Part shown: positions 12,671 to 23,514 of the stretch, in pieces
Position numbering within the stretch: the first letter of the stretch is position 1
Layout of the letters: the number at the start of each line of letters is the position of its first letter
Assembly: GCA_011009095.1 (NCBI GenBank)
Contig: VTPC01000630.1
Location: forward strand, 1 to 64,000
Source of the DNA: Ignelater luminosus
Lineage: Eukaryota; Arthropoda; Insecta; Coleoptera; Elateridae
DNA length: 64,000 nucleotides
Direction of reading: 5' to 3'
Translations under genes and position numbers: made by a program
The notes under the pieces: model-generated
What the model saw: the letters and a program-made list of their open reading frames with translations, nothing else
Database searches by the model: none
What the model was told of the DNA's origin: nothing

Positions 12671-13739
12671 TTCATCTATATAGTCATATCGACTGCAGTG
12701 TAATTTGGCGTTCTTAGAATGCCAGTAGACGATTTTCTGATTTATCTATCCTTAATACTGCCCCTGGAAATTTTAGTTCTAAATCTGATAGCCTTTCTCG
12801 AATCACTCAAGATCTTACGTAATCTTTGAATAGCTTTAAAAAGTGCAACAAGTGTCACTTAGATTTTTTTAAGTTCAATTGCACTTCTTTACTGAAGACT
12901 CTTCAGACTAATCACTAAACGGAGATTTTTAGACTTCCGGAATTTTCGTTCAAGAAACTAACACCAGCTTGTGTCGTTGATTACAGTGAAGATCGCCTCG
13001 TAAATATTACAATTATCTTTGAAAATCTAGACTGCTTTATTACAAAACTTTAAAATAAAGGGTTTCTGACTCACAGACCAAATGCGCTCGATTTAGTCAG
13101 CTAAAAAGTAGAGATCTGTGCATTGAAACCAAATTGAATGATGAGACTCAATATTTTTCTAGACGCATCTCATCATCGGAGATCTCCAAACTGATTCCAC
13201 AATATCTCTAACCTTTTACATCAATGTTTAGAGTTTAGTTCAGAATTATATTTGTTTTTTGTATACAGATTTGTTCAGGTTTTAATGAATGTATCTACGT
13301 GGGGTGTTCAAAGTATAAACGTTTTGTTTTGTTTCCTGCCGTGAAGAAACCTGTAGCGTTATGCATGTTATCATTCACTCATACAAGTTCAAACAGTAAC
13401 AACTTGCGCCTTATATCTGGGCAAAAACTGCCAAACAATAGTGTGCAACGAGTCATTACCAAAGTTAGCTCAAAAAAAGGGGTCAAGCTTTCTAAATTTT
13501 GATTATACTTAAAACATAATTTGAAATTAAATGTCACAGACATTTTGACAAGACAGAATGTGGAAAATAAACCTTACGCTTGTAGATCAAGAACTTCAAT
13601 TGGTTCTGTTGACGAGATGTTCGGGCTGACGGTCGTCGAATAACTGTTGTTTAACAAAAGTTAGGAAATAATGTTGGGAGTATTAGGAAAATCAGAAAAA
13701 TGAAATTACGGGTCAGCAAAGCGTGTACAGGTGGGTTTC
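12671..13739. other. Stretch with no assigned gene
   Basis: No recognised coding region. A 9-bp inverted repeat, ATGATGAGA and TCTCATCAT, sits at about 13138-13176. The open frame at 13299-13502 (67 codons, plus) lies where the N-terminus of the next mariner would be, but I could not align it to a mariner N-terminus. Confidence 0.4.
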
Positions 13740-13744
13740 AATTC

Positions 13745-14330
13745 TTTTTACACTGAAACATAAAAGAAGACGTTTAGTAGCTGCGACTCAACTTCTTCAA
13801 CGTTTTCTACACAAAAACGTTTTTGAATTCTATTGTGACCTGCAATGAGATCTGGGTCAACTATTTTGCCTCTGAATTCAAAAGAGCAAGTGCAGTGGAA
13901 ATATGTCAAGCTTTCTCCCCCTTCTTCAAGAACAACAAAAACAATTTTTTCTGTTGCCAGAAACTTAGTTACCATGCTTTGGAAGACGTTATTTACTTGG
14001 AATTAATATTCAGTTGATACTATTCGATTTTTCTGATTAACAATAGCAGCTTTCCGTTAATTTTAGTGAGATGTTCTGACTCATCTATCGTACAGCCCTG
14101 ACTTGGCTCTGACCAATTATCATTTATTTAGACTGCTGACGTAGTAGTAGAAGGCAAGAAATTTAACAATAATAACGAAGACATCAAAGCTGCGTACAGC
14201 TGGCTTGATAATCAACCAAAGAGCCCTTTTTGAAATTGTAACTAAGAAAGTTTTGGAATGATAGAACAGGTGAATTGCAGTAGATGGGAACAAATTAGAA
14301 AGTAATTAGATGAACGCTTATAGCTATTTA
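13745..14330 (+). pseudogene. Mariner transposase fossil, catalytic part only
   Basis: A plus-strand frame reads LKHKRRRLVAATQLLQRF, then after a frameshift SIVTCNEIWVNYFASEFKRA (about 13822-13884), which matches the first catalytic block of mariner (usually VTCDEKWV) with the Asp changed to Asn. Further on, THLSYSPDLALTNYHLFRLL (about 14072-14140) is the third block (usually YSPDLAPCDYHLFR), again with Asn for the catalytic Asp. It is followed by GKKFNNNNEDIKAA and RWEQIRK, the usual C-terminal order. The HDNA block was not found. The motif spelling differs from the other mariners here and is closer to the cecropia-type pattern, so this is a separate, older lineage. No terminal repeats were located. 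Confidence 0.7.
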
Positions 14331-16828
14331 GATATTATTGTGCAGGATCAAAATAGGTTATCAGATGATTCTGGTGATTTTTTATTTTCAACCTGGATAA
14401 TGACCATAGGCGTTACTGATACTAACATTGCTTTTAGTTTTTAGCCTATACCTTGTATTTTATTGTAAAAAAAGTTGCTGGTGCTGCGACATCCGAAATT
14501 AACACGCAAAACAAAACGAATTTAATCTGGTTGATCTAGACATTTAATTAGCTCTGGAAGAGACTTGAAAACTAAATAAACCAAGAGTTGTCTTTTGGTG
14601 ATTTTTGGACTTTTTCTTTTCTAAGAAATTTATTTTGTTACTGATTAATTAACCTTGGGCAAATACCATACCTTTCAACCTATCTTAGTTGTAGGGCTAC
14701 AAAGTCTTCAAATTGATGGTATCTAATGATAGCCTTCCTTGTTATTTTGTAATCTACGGACTGAAAGCTTATCAATTCAAAAAAATTGAACCTCTTGTTG
14801 GAGGTACAAAATGCCAAACCGCATAGATGTTATTAAAACTGCAATTTGATCCTTTCTTTACTTTTTGGTCTTAAGAAATCTAAACATCCTTCGTACAAGC
14901 TTGCCTTTATCTTCAGTGGCACAAAGAGCTGCCTTTCAATTGGTACAGTTTTTTGTTTTTCTTGCATTTTGCTGTCGCAAATTTGAGTAATATAAAACAG
15001 AGCAAAACCTGTTCAGTTTACGTATTGTAGAATTGTAAAAAAACTTGTGGTTTTCTTGTTGCAATATTTTTGGTAGTAATCAGTACATGATGTAGTACAC
15101 TCACTTTTGATCAGAGAAGTTGTAATTCAATACCTTTTCTTGCTTAGGGCCACACCGTATGGATCTCAATACGTCTTTATCTTTCCGACATTAACTTTTT
15201 TTCTAATGAATAGGAAATGCAGACGTATTTTCCTAACAGTTCAAATTCAATGTTTGAATATAATTTTGGGTTTGGTTAGGAGTGTTACCTATATTTAGCT
15301 TTGTGAATATTATGCATTAGTATACCAGATTGAATGTTCTGGAACATTTTGGACATGTTTGGAATGCGTCGCTGATTTAACAGTTAATTTTATTAAATAA
15401 CCCAAGACATGATATTCTTATTGCCTTCTGGGAACTGGGATTTTTTGTTCCATGGTAAACAAGAACATCTAGCTTAGACAAGGCTGGACCATAGCTAAAA
15501 CCTCGTATTACAAGGAGAAAAATTGGGTTAATTGCTTCAGCTTGGCACTAGGTTTTTTGGCTGAGACCAGAAGACTTCTCTCAAATCTTAATGCTTTGAA
15601 AATGTCAAACAAAAGATTCTTGGTTCAAACTAAAGAAAGAGAATTTAAACAAATTTGAAAAACAGGCAAGAGATGACACTCCATAAGTAAATAAAACTTT
15701 TGACGGCCACTCATGTTATAAACAGTCTATTTTTATGATTCCAAAAAGGTATTCCATACTTAGAAAATGCAGCTGTTTAATTATGTGATTTCCATGTGTC
15801 ATATGCCACTAGAAACTTAATATTCAAGAATTTCGAAGAGCCAAATAAAACAATTGTAAAGCTTGCGATTTTTAGAGAAGCCTATGGCAAAATTTTCTTC
15901 AGCTGAGCTGGTTTATTGCAATATTGCAAATCTGTTCTTGATATAGACAGCGATAGAATTGACTAACACAAGATAAGCTGTTACTGAAACTTAACCTATG
16001 TAGATTGATTGACAATGACGAAATGTTTTTGTTTAAGAGTTTGCGAAATTGCTTTTCATTTTGACTTTAATTTTACATTTACATTCGTAATATTTAAGTA
16101 ATACAACGAATATATATTATTTAGAAGTTTCAACTTTTTAAATTTATTTCCTCTTCACTTCCATTTCAGTACAATAAATGCTAACCTTTCGAAGCAATTT
16201 CCCTTTTGCATTATTTCAAAAAGTTTTAAACGAAACAGTAATTAATCGATGTTTAAAACCAGGAAGTGACCCGGAATTCTTCTTTATGAAGTATAAAAGT
16301 ATTTCCAAGGTCTTAGTAATTGCCAACGTTAACATTTTAATTGCAAAGTTGGCAAGAAAGGGGATAAATTCACAGCTTTGATCGTTTTATAATTTCTTCT
16401 TTTTATTCATACTAAATTTCGTTTTAACGAAAATTGTTTTTTTTGTGCTCCTACATAAATTATTTTATAAAATAGTATTGTAATAATCGGAAAGTTAATT
16501 ATTTTCATATCTAAAACTAAACGAGTACACCAATATAATATAATCAAGCAAAATTGCAATTTTCAATTACATGACCTTTTGATCTATGCTTTATAAAATT
16601 CCAAATTATACTTCGATAATAGCCTGCCCTGTTTTATATACAAAGTAAACGAATTACGTAGGTATTTATGTAGCGAAACCTCATTTTTATACCAAATATC
16701 AAATTATTCAAGGTAGCATAAAATCCATTTATATTGAAACAAATATTGACGGGCAAAAACATTAAACATACTCACAGTAAAAAAGAAGAAATTTCTTCTA
16801 TCATTCATACCAGATATTTACATACATC
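14331..16828. other. AT-rich stretch with no assigned gene
   Basis: About 2.5 kb. The open frames (63 codons at 15107-15298, 67 codons at 16178-16381) have no recognised motif. The part nearest 16.8 kb would be the 3' untranslated or downstream region of the minus-strand exon described next. Confidence 0.4.
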
Positions 16829-16985
16829 CTAAAATTTAGCGTTGACGAGACGTTGCCGTAGCTGGTAATTCTCCGGGTCTTCTGATCCGTTCTGATTAAG
16901 CTGAAGCCGGCGGTACAAATGGAATCTGTAATTAAACACGTAAACTGTAAAAGCAAACATCAAATTCAACACGTAGATTGCAGAA
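16829..16985 (-). CDS. Candidate terminal coding exon of a small membrane protein
   Basis: The minus strand holds a clean frame with a stop at 16829-16831. It reads, in order, SAIYVLNLMFAFTVYVFNYR, then FHLYRRLQLNQNG, SEDPENYQLRQR and LVNAKF. The first part is a hydrophobic membrane-spanning segment; the tail is basic and polar, as in the cytosolic end of a membrane protein. A possible splice acceptor AG lies just upstream (16986-16987, complement), and the frame meets a stop a few codons further on, which fits an intron boundary there. Unlike the transposon relics, this frame has no lesions and a varied amino-acid use. I do not recognise the protein. A C-terminal membrane helix ending in a YVLN-x-basic pattern is seen in vitamin K epoxide reductase-like proteins, but that is a guess. 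No polyadenylation site was fixed. Confidence 0.5.
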
Positions 16986-16987
16986 CT

Positions 16988-18280
16988 AGCATTGCGGTTA
17001 ATTTATCTAGCTACATTTTATATAACAGAGAAAGAGCTTCATGCTCAATGTTAACAAAATTCTAATCTGGTTTTCCAATGGGGTTTTTTTTGTGTTTGGT
17101 AATGATTTTCCGATTCAATGCTTAAATCACGTACACCCACATTTGGTTATATTATTTACATACGTTTTATCTTAAATACACACAATATCTGTTTAAACGT
17201 GCGATTTTTAATTTATTTACCAGGGTAAAAAGTGAAAATAAAATATTTAAATGAAAGAAGGTCTACATTATATATTTATCAGTTCAGCTTATAAAGTAGT
17301 TTAATACATAATCTAGGATTACAGCAGAGCCAAGTTTATTCATGGGATGCAGTAGTCTAGTCTAGATAAATTTTATTCGTTTAAAGGATTATTTTTGCAT
17401 GCAGACAATTATAATCTTACCTAATAAATCTTCGAATCAAATAATTTAAAAGAACTGCTGTAATTTAAAAACTCATTTACTTATTACTACATACAAAATC
17501 ATGAAGAGACATTTTGTTGTACACATAAAGCAAATTAATGTTTGGAAAAAATAACGTGTATACGCATATTTTGCATATTTTAACTTCAAACACAATATTA
17601 AATTTAAGAATTTCAGTTTGTTCATTAAAATGTATAAACAGAGAGAAATTACCTTCCTCTAGCTCAAATTAAAGGTCAAAAGTTACAGAAAGTTAATAGA
17701 CTAATTATTCGGCCATCTACTGACTATTATTTTTGCAAAATTTTTAAATTAGCACCCAATATGTTTTCTAGCGAATTGAAATTCTTCTTAATGGTAATAA
17801 TCAAAATTCACATTTTAGTAATAGTAAACAAAAGGATGCTAGAAATAGGAATCAGAAGTATACATTTGATATGTCAATAACAGACTTAGGATTAATTAGA
17901 AAGAAGACGAATTATTATTTGAATAATCAAGGATAGAGAAATGAATTCAGGACAACATTTGTCAGATTTTTAAATATCCTCTCAGCTATTTCTACTTCCT
18001 ATTAATATAACCGCCGCGGCGCGCCGTCAGCAGTGGTTCCTATAGAGTAAAAACCGTAGGTGGGTAGAAAAGAAATTAGTATGTTTCTTACTAAGACCAA
18101 ATAGAAGAATATCCAAGAAAACGACAAAATAGCGCTGGGGTGGGCAAGATTGGCCCCCGAAATTGAAATTAATTTTTAAGTAAAGATTTAGCCAAATAAT
18201 TTAGTGCTAAACTTCACCGGTAGCATTCATTGGCTGGATAAAGAAGGAGGTTCTTGTGATAAAACTATAAAAGTTGGATA
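16988..18280. other. AT-rich stretch, possibly intronic
   Basis: No further exon of the minus-strand gene was found upstream. A short GC-rich knot, CCGCCGCGGCGCGCCGTCAG, stands out at about 18011-18030 in otherwise AT-rich DNA; its role is unknown. Confidence 0.35.
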
Positions 18281-18289
18281 CCATGTCTG

Positions 18290-18935
18290 GAAAACCAAAC
18301 TGATATTAATAACGTGACTAATACCAGTCAAACGAAAGTTAGAAAATAAAAAAAAGCCATTGGGAATTAAACCGTTCAATCAGAAAAATCTAGAAATCAT
18401 AGAACTAACCAACCAAAATGTTGAGGTGTGTGTACCATAACAGAAACTAGAAAAATAGGTAGAGGCACGTCAAGTTACCAAAACTACATTATATTTCAAC
18501 AAAACATTGATACCATACAATACTTCGATTGTATACTGTCAGTAAATCTCATAACCTAGTAATAAAGAACTGTAAGCACACACTAGCAAGTCGGAACAGA
18601 AAGCATCAACAAGATTCTGGACAACAAAAGTGATCGTTCTAGGTGATTTGAACGCCAGAGAACGTACTGGTGTAATAGACAAGATTTTAACATACTAAGT
18701 AATGATCAACCTACTTAAGGGAAGAAGATAGTATTGAACCATACTGAAATACACTACAGAACAATACAGCAACCAGACTCAATCAAAACTAAACACCAAG
18801 TCACTATTTGTCCCAAAAGTTAATAAGATTACAAAAAAAAAGAAACAAACTTTCATAGACTCTAAAAGTAGATAAACAAGAGAAGTCTGTGAAAATTATG
18901 CAAGAGTACAAAAAGCCACCATGGTAAGAGATTTA
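18290..18935 (+). pseudogene. LINE endonuclease-domain fossil
   Basis: Frames on the plus strand give VIVLGDLNARERTG at 18629-18672, matching the GDFNAR box of APE-type retrotransposon endonucleases. It is preceded by pieces resembling the usual lead-in (repeated hydrophobic IDTIQYFDCILSVNLIT and INKILDNK). Stops are frequent. The following bases up to 18935 read as a broken linker (TREVCENYARVQKATMVR). The reverse transcriptase is missing, since a minus-strand mariner fossil follows directly. It is probably from the same RTE-like group as the other endonuclease fossils in the window. Confidence 0.5.
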
Positions 18936-19049
18936 GCACAGACTATTTCGAGGGACTCTACTGCAGTATTAACACCAAAAAAGGTATACGAAGAAAAACA
19001 TTATGTTTGGTCCCTAAGACAGAAGGACACAAAATTTAAAAAAAATCAA

Positions 19050-19390
19050 ATGTCTATTGTTCTATGTAATCCCCTTAAACTACGACGCACTTGGTCCAGT
19101 GACACTCTAAAGCTTTGATTTCTCTGGAAAAGAACTGTATTTGATGCTTTAAAAATATTTTGATTTTGTAAATAAAAAGAAGTCACTAGAAGCCATGGCC
19201 ATATAACTGTTGAACAGGAAAGTTGAAACGAAATCTTTTTGCTCAATATTTTCTGTGTTTTCCTTGATAGTCCCACAAGATTTTGAAATTAAATTGTCAT
19301 AATAGACGCCTATTGTATGTCCACGTTGCAAAAAGTCAGTAAACAAAATTCCATCCGCATCCCAAAAGATTTTCCTGAGTTATCACCGTT
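19050..19390 (-). pseudogene. Mariner transposase fossil, C-terminal half
   Basis: On minus, after a frameshift near 19345, the frame reads FTDFLQRGHTIGVYYDNLI, matching the GVLLVDFL-x-RGTTI block that sits between the first and second catalytic residues of mariner. Further along are SSDFFLFTKSKYF (third block, usually APSDFHLFTKLK) and, in another frame, HWTKCVVV and GDYIEQ, which is the usual C-terminal end at about 19050-19090. The HDNA block is destroyed (SYMAMASSDFF follows directly), so about 20 residues are deleted. No inverted repeats were identified. It is more decayed than the neighbouring element at 19733, and differs in sequence from it. Confidence 0.7.
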
Positions 19391-19732
19391 TGCATGTTCA
19401 TACGTTTGTCTTCTCAGTTCAAATTCTGCGGATAATATTTTTCACTACTTGCCAAGAAAGAGTACATGCTTCTTTTGGTAATAATTGTTTCTTTTGCAAA
19501 TATTCTATATCAGCAGACTTTTCTATTTTTATAGATTTTTTTAAACAGCAATATGCAAATGTTCTCGACGTTACTTAACGCCTACAATGTCCATAAATAA
19601 ATGATATTAGCAGAGAATAAGCAGATCAACAAATAACAATAACAAGAAGTAACCAAAGACATTTAGAAAATAATAAAACAAGTGTTACTATATTATTATT
19701 TAAAATGGGATACAAAGTACCTCACAAGCATA
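19391..19732. other. Stretch between two mariner relics
   Basis: The open frame at 19390-19578 (62 codons, plus) has no recognised motif, and the DNA may be the unreadable 5' half of the preceding minus-strand mariner. It ends at a TA target site at 19731-19732. Confidence 0.4.
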
Positions 19733-20611
19733 CGAGGGTCGTTTGAAAAGTCCGTGCAAAAATAAAAACTACTATAATTGTTTGGGGTTAACCTTTTTTA
19801 TTTTTCAACATAGTCTCCTTTTAGGCTTATACACTTCGTCCAACGCTGCTCTAGTTTGTTGATCCTTTCTGAATAATAGGATTTGTCCAAGTCTGAAAAA
19901 TAGCCATTCGTTTCTCCAATCACCTCCACGTTTGAATAAAATCTTTTTCCCGCCAGATATTTCTTCAAATTGGGGAACAAATAGTAGTCCGAGGGAGCCA
20001 AGTCTGGGGAATAGGGGGGATGTGAAACGAGTTGGAACACTATTTCCATTAATTTTGCGACTACAACTGCTGAGGCGTGAGCTGCTGTGATAGAAAAGGA
20101 CTTTTTTGTGGGTCAATCGTGGGCGTTTTTCTTGCAGCTCGAGATGCCTACAGCACTAGCAATCTCACGCACCTTCACTCTTCTGTCATCCATCACCATA
20201 TCATGGATTTTATCAATGATTTCTGGAGTAGTAACCTCAACAGGGCGTCCAGAACGTTCAGCGTCACTTGTGCCCATATGGCCACCCCGAAAATTTTGAA
20301 ACTACTTATAAACTGTTCTAATCGAAGGTGCAGAGTCACCATAATGTTTATCAAGCTTCTCTTTAGTCTCCTGAGGCGTTTTGCCTTTCATAAAGTAATG
20401 TTTAATCAACACGCGAAATTCTTTTTCGTCCATTTTTTGAAAATCACTCGACTTCCTCGATTCAAACGAATGCCAAACACAAAGAGATAGACCGATCTGG
20501 CTGAAACTTGGTGTTAGTTCTTCCAAGAGATGCTACTAACTAAACATAACCTCGATATGCGCCAGTAGTGCCATCTCTCTGACTTTGCACGGACTTTTCA
20601 AACGACCCTCG
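19733..20611 (-). mobile_element. Internally deleted mariner with perfect terminal repeats
   Basis: Perfect 28-bp inverted repeats at 19733-19760 and 20584-20611 start CGAGGGTCGTTTGAAAAGTC, and each is flanked by TA (19731-19732 and 20612-20613). The element is 879 bp, about 400 bp shorter than an intact mariner. The missing part is the centre of the transposase gene. Non-autonomous mariner derivatives of this type are mobilised by a full-length relative. The identical ends imply that it moved recently, or that its ends are under conversion. Confidence 0.95.
19798..20435 (-). pseudogene. Mariner transposase with central deletion
   Basis: The minus-strand gene starts at the ATG ending at 20435 (MDEKEFRVLIKHYFMKGK) and keeps the N-terminal DNA-binding half: GDSAPSIRTVYK, then TAG in place of the usual Trp, then GRPVEVTTPEIIDKIHDMV and REIASAVGISS. 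It then jumps at about 20130-20140 to QEKRPRLTHKKVLFYH. The part lost contains the WVPRLLT motif and the first catalytic Asp. A second small deletion after FYH removes the second catalytic Asp, and the frame shifts. The C-terminal part, AHASAVVVAKLMEIV through HPPYSPDLAPSDYYLFPN to GDYVEK, keeps only the third Asp. It cannot be catalytic, although the DNA-binding half might have been expressed before the TAG arose. Confidence 0.9.
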
Positions 20612-20613
20612 TA

Positions 20614-21050
20614 CTTGCCGTCGAAATAGCTGGTATTATATCCATAAACAAAGAACACGGGGGCTTCTGAAGAAACAAATCTACAGATTTGATCCTAAAG
20701 CAAACTGCAAAACAGGCAATTGCAACAGATAGAAAGTATAAGAATATCTTCTGTAAGGCTAAAACAGCAGCAAGTCAACTTAACCGGCTCAGAAAGAACT
20801 CTTTTTCATATCTTAGTCCTCACGTGTCAAGACAACTTCAATTTAGATCGGGAAATATAGGTATCACTTACAAATCACAAGTATGCGACACGATTAAGAT
20901 TCTATGACCGAAACTCATTAATAATATTTATTAAGTTGAGCGCCATTACTTTTTCCCAGTCTTGTTATGTAGTGTAATAAATGAGAAACCCAACCAACAC
21001 AAGTTGTATTACATTTTATAAAGTGCACTATAAAAAACTTCAACTTCTGT
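20614..21050. other. Short spacer with an unassigned open frame
   Basis: A 72-codon plus frame (20689-20907) reads as a basic, Ala/Lys-rich segment (KQAIATDRKYKNIFCKAKTA), loosely like the linker before a LINE reverse transcriptase. No RT motif follows. The assignment is not firm. Confidence 0.3.
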
Positions 21051-21054
21051 TTAA

Positions 21055-23510
21055 AGGGTACAGGGAAAAAAGATAATTGTCCACAATTTATAATTTTCAG
21101 ATGTATGTAGCAAAATGCAGATGGCGTCGTATGACAAAGTATTCGTACAAGCTAACAAAGATGAAGCTTAAACGATATAGTGCAATGAATATATAGCCTA
21201 GAGAGGAAAAAAGATGACTGTCCTCACCGTTGTAGGAAAGAAAGATGTACGATATGTCCAATTGCATAGGTCCACTTGCGACCGCCACCGCACCAGCAGC
21301 TGTTATTGTTGCATGTGTGCGTATTGTTTTAAAACAATTACAGTAGTGACTTTAAAATATCGTGCTTTTTGCCCCCAAATTACATCGTATACGCTGGTAA
21401 GCAACTGTAAAGAAAATAAGAGGATTTTGTTAGCAAGTTGTATTAAATTAATTTTTCAGAGATTACAATGAGTGCCGTAGAAAGTGTTGAGTTACCATCA
21501 ACATCTGCAAAACGAAAACTAAAACATGGCCGTATGAAAAAACGTTGCGCAAAAGCTAAAACTAAGTAGTCACGAGATGGGTACCAGCTGTGGATGCAGT
21601 AAGCTAAAATGTTTTGAAGATATTTTGTTTGAGGAGAGAATGGTAATAATAAAACATTTTAACTGACTCAAAACGCATGACGAGCAGCCTAATTACGCAT
21701 TGCACAGTAAGCCGATACCAAAGTCGAAAAGGAATTGATGAAGATATTGACTATTATTCGTTTTTGTACAAATACAAAGTAAGTATTCTTTGTGCAAACG
21801 GTTCTGTTGAAGCTTCAATATGTTACAAAGCAATGCTTTCCTTGCATGGGATATCAGCCAAACGTCTTCAAAATATTTAGCATAGCTGGCCACTGTTAGA
21901 CATGTTGGACATGATCAGTATGGTCGTCATACTAATAGACGTCACAAACTGTCACAAGTCACAATGCAAGCAGTGTATGAACATATTAAATCGTTTAAAA
22001 GCAGAAAATCGCATTATAGTCGCCAGAAAAGTTAAACGTGAAAAAGATGTATAAAATGTTTTTGTAGGCTCACCCTGACAAACTAGTCTCATATGAAACC
22101 TATAGAACCATATTTGTAACAAAATGTAACATAACGTTTGGTTAACGAACGGACACATGCAGTTATTGCGATGAATACAAAGCAAAAAAATCGAGCATGA
22201 AAAACGATCAGCTTCAAAGAGAACATCTTTTGCGTTTGGGCACAGAACATAAGATCCATCCATTGAAAGCGGACACATTTTACAAAAGAAAGCGTACAGC
22301 TCGTCTGAGATTGCAAAAAGATAATACAATTGAGACCATTGCAATGGATTTTCAAAAAATCTTACCAGTACCCAACATAAGCACCAAGCAGTTGGCATTT
22401 TATTCGTTTAATATTCTTGTTCTATCTACTGGTGAGTCCTCTTTTACACACGGAGACCGCTGCGAAAAAGGGCTCTGATGAAATGCCATCTATGTTGTTT
22501 CACTTTATTTTGAATCATATGGCTGACACTGTACAAGAACTTGAGATATTTTGTGATTCGTGTGGCGGCCAAAACAAAAACTACACACTATTTCGACTTC
22601 CGCATTTTATTGTTCATAAAACGAATCGTTTAATTTCCATCAAAATGACGTTTCCAATGAGCGGTCACAGTTACCTCGAGTGTGGTAGAAATATGGGGCT
22701 GATTAATCCAAAAGCTATTGTGGAGCTTCCTGATGGTTAAAACCAAGAAATCACAAATGCAAGACTGAAACCTAGTCCATTTAAGGTCGTAAGCTGCAAA
22801 GACCAACAAATCTTTCGATCGTGGTCTGACCGCTTCAGTAATTTGTATGTAGAACGCGTAGTCAAAAAGCACTACCAAAAATGATGGAGTGGCGAGAGAC
22901 ATACAGTGGATCATATACCACATCAGCAGTGATACCAACAAAACAAAAACAGGGAAGGTCAAGAGAACTACCAGTTGGTCAGTTTGAATTGCCCAAACTG
23001 AAGTATAACGGACAAATTCCATTATTTCAAAAGAAGAACAACAATCTTCAAGAACTTAAACGCTTTTGTCAAGACCCTCGTACAAAAAAGTATTATGCGA
23101 ATTTGCCTTACACCTTAACAATACAAGAAGCTGACGAAGTTGTACCAAAATGAATGATTTTCAAAAATATTTTGTATTACAACCAGTATTTTGTAAGCGA
23201 TTGTTTATAAATAAATTTTGTTTGGATTTGCTTGAAATCAGTCAATATTATTTTGTAATGTTTATGTGACATTCATCCTTGTTTCCTAGAAGATTTTGTG
23301 CCAACTCCATTTCATCTTTTTTTTAAAATTGGTATATAATAAAACAGGGAATTATGATACTGATGTAAAACTAGGTATTTAAAGGCATCATGGCACAATT
23401 TTTAAAATACTTATATTGAGAGGTGAAATGCACACGAGGTTTTGAATATTCAAATTCGTTTTTCTCAAAAACTGCAATTGGTGACATCCATCTTTTTTCC
23501 CCTGTACCCT
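21055..23510 (+). mobile_element. TTAA-flanked DNA transposon carrying a DUF7869-like gene
   Basis: The ends are inverted repeats beginning AGGGTACAGGG, then an A-rich run and GAT (left 21055-21090; right about 23475-23510, with one extra G and a few mismatches over roughly 35 bp). The left flank is TTAA (21051-21054) and the right flank TCAA (23511-23514), which looks like a TTAA duplication with one substitution. TTAA duplications are known for piggyBac and Kolobok; purine-rich ends are reported for Kolobok. The unit is 2,456 bp and contains one broken plus-strand gene. That the gene lies within these ends is seen directly; that it is the transposase is inference. Confidence 0.7.
21469..23153 (+). 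pseudogene. DUF7869-like (RNase H-type) transposase-like pseudogene
   Basis: It starts MSAVESVELPSTSAKRK (ATG at about 21469), followed by a basic segment and stops. Recognisable blocks then follow: SYETYRTIFVTKCNITFG and TDTCSYCDEYKAKKSSMK (about 22090-22210, a Cys-x2-Cys finger-like piece); a long charged segment LQREHLLRLGTEHKIHPLKA; then, in a second frame, ELEIFCDSCGGQNKNYTLF (about 22540-22595) and SGHSYLECGRNMGLI (about 22660-22705); and in a third part YNGQIPLFQKKNNNLQEL and LKRFCQDPRTKKYYANLP (about 23000-23110). The D-x-C-GGQNKN and GHS-x4-R-x-G order is that of insect proteins annotated as DUF7869, thought to have an RNase H-like fold. I infer a DDE/D-type transposase. At least three frameshifts and several stops inactivate it. 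Confidence 0.65.
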
Positions 23511-23514
23511 TCAA

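Noticed and set aside
13748..13975. 75-codon minus open frame
   Set aside because: Shadow of the mariner fossil on plus, whose catalytic motifs are read through the same bases.
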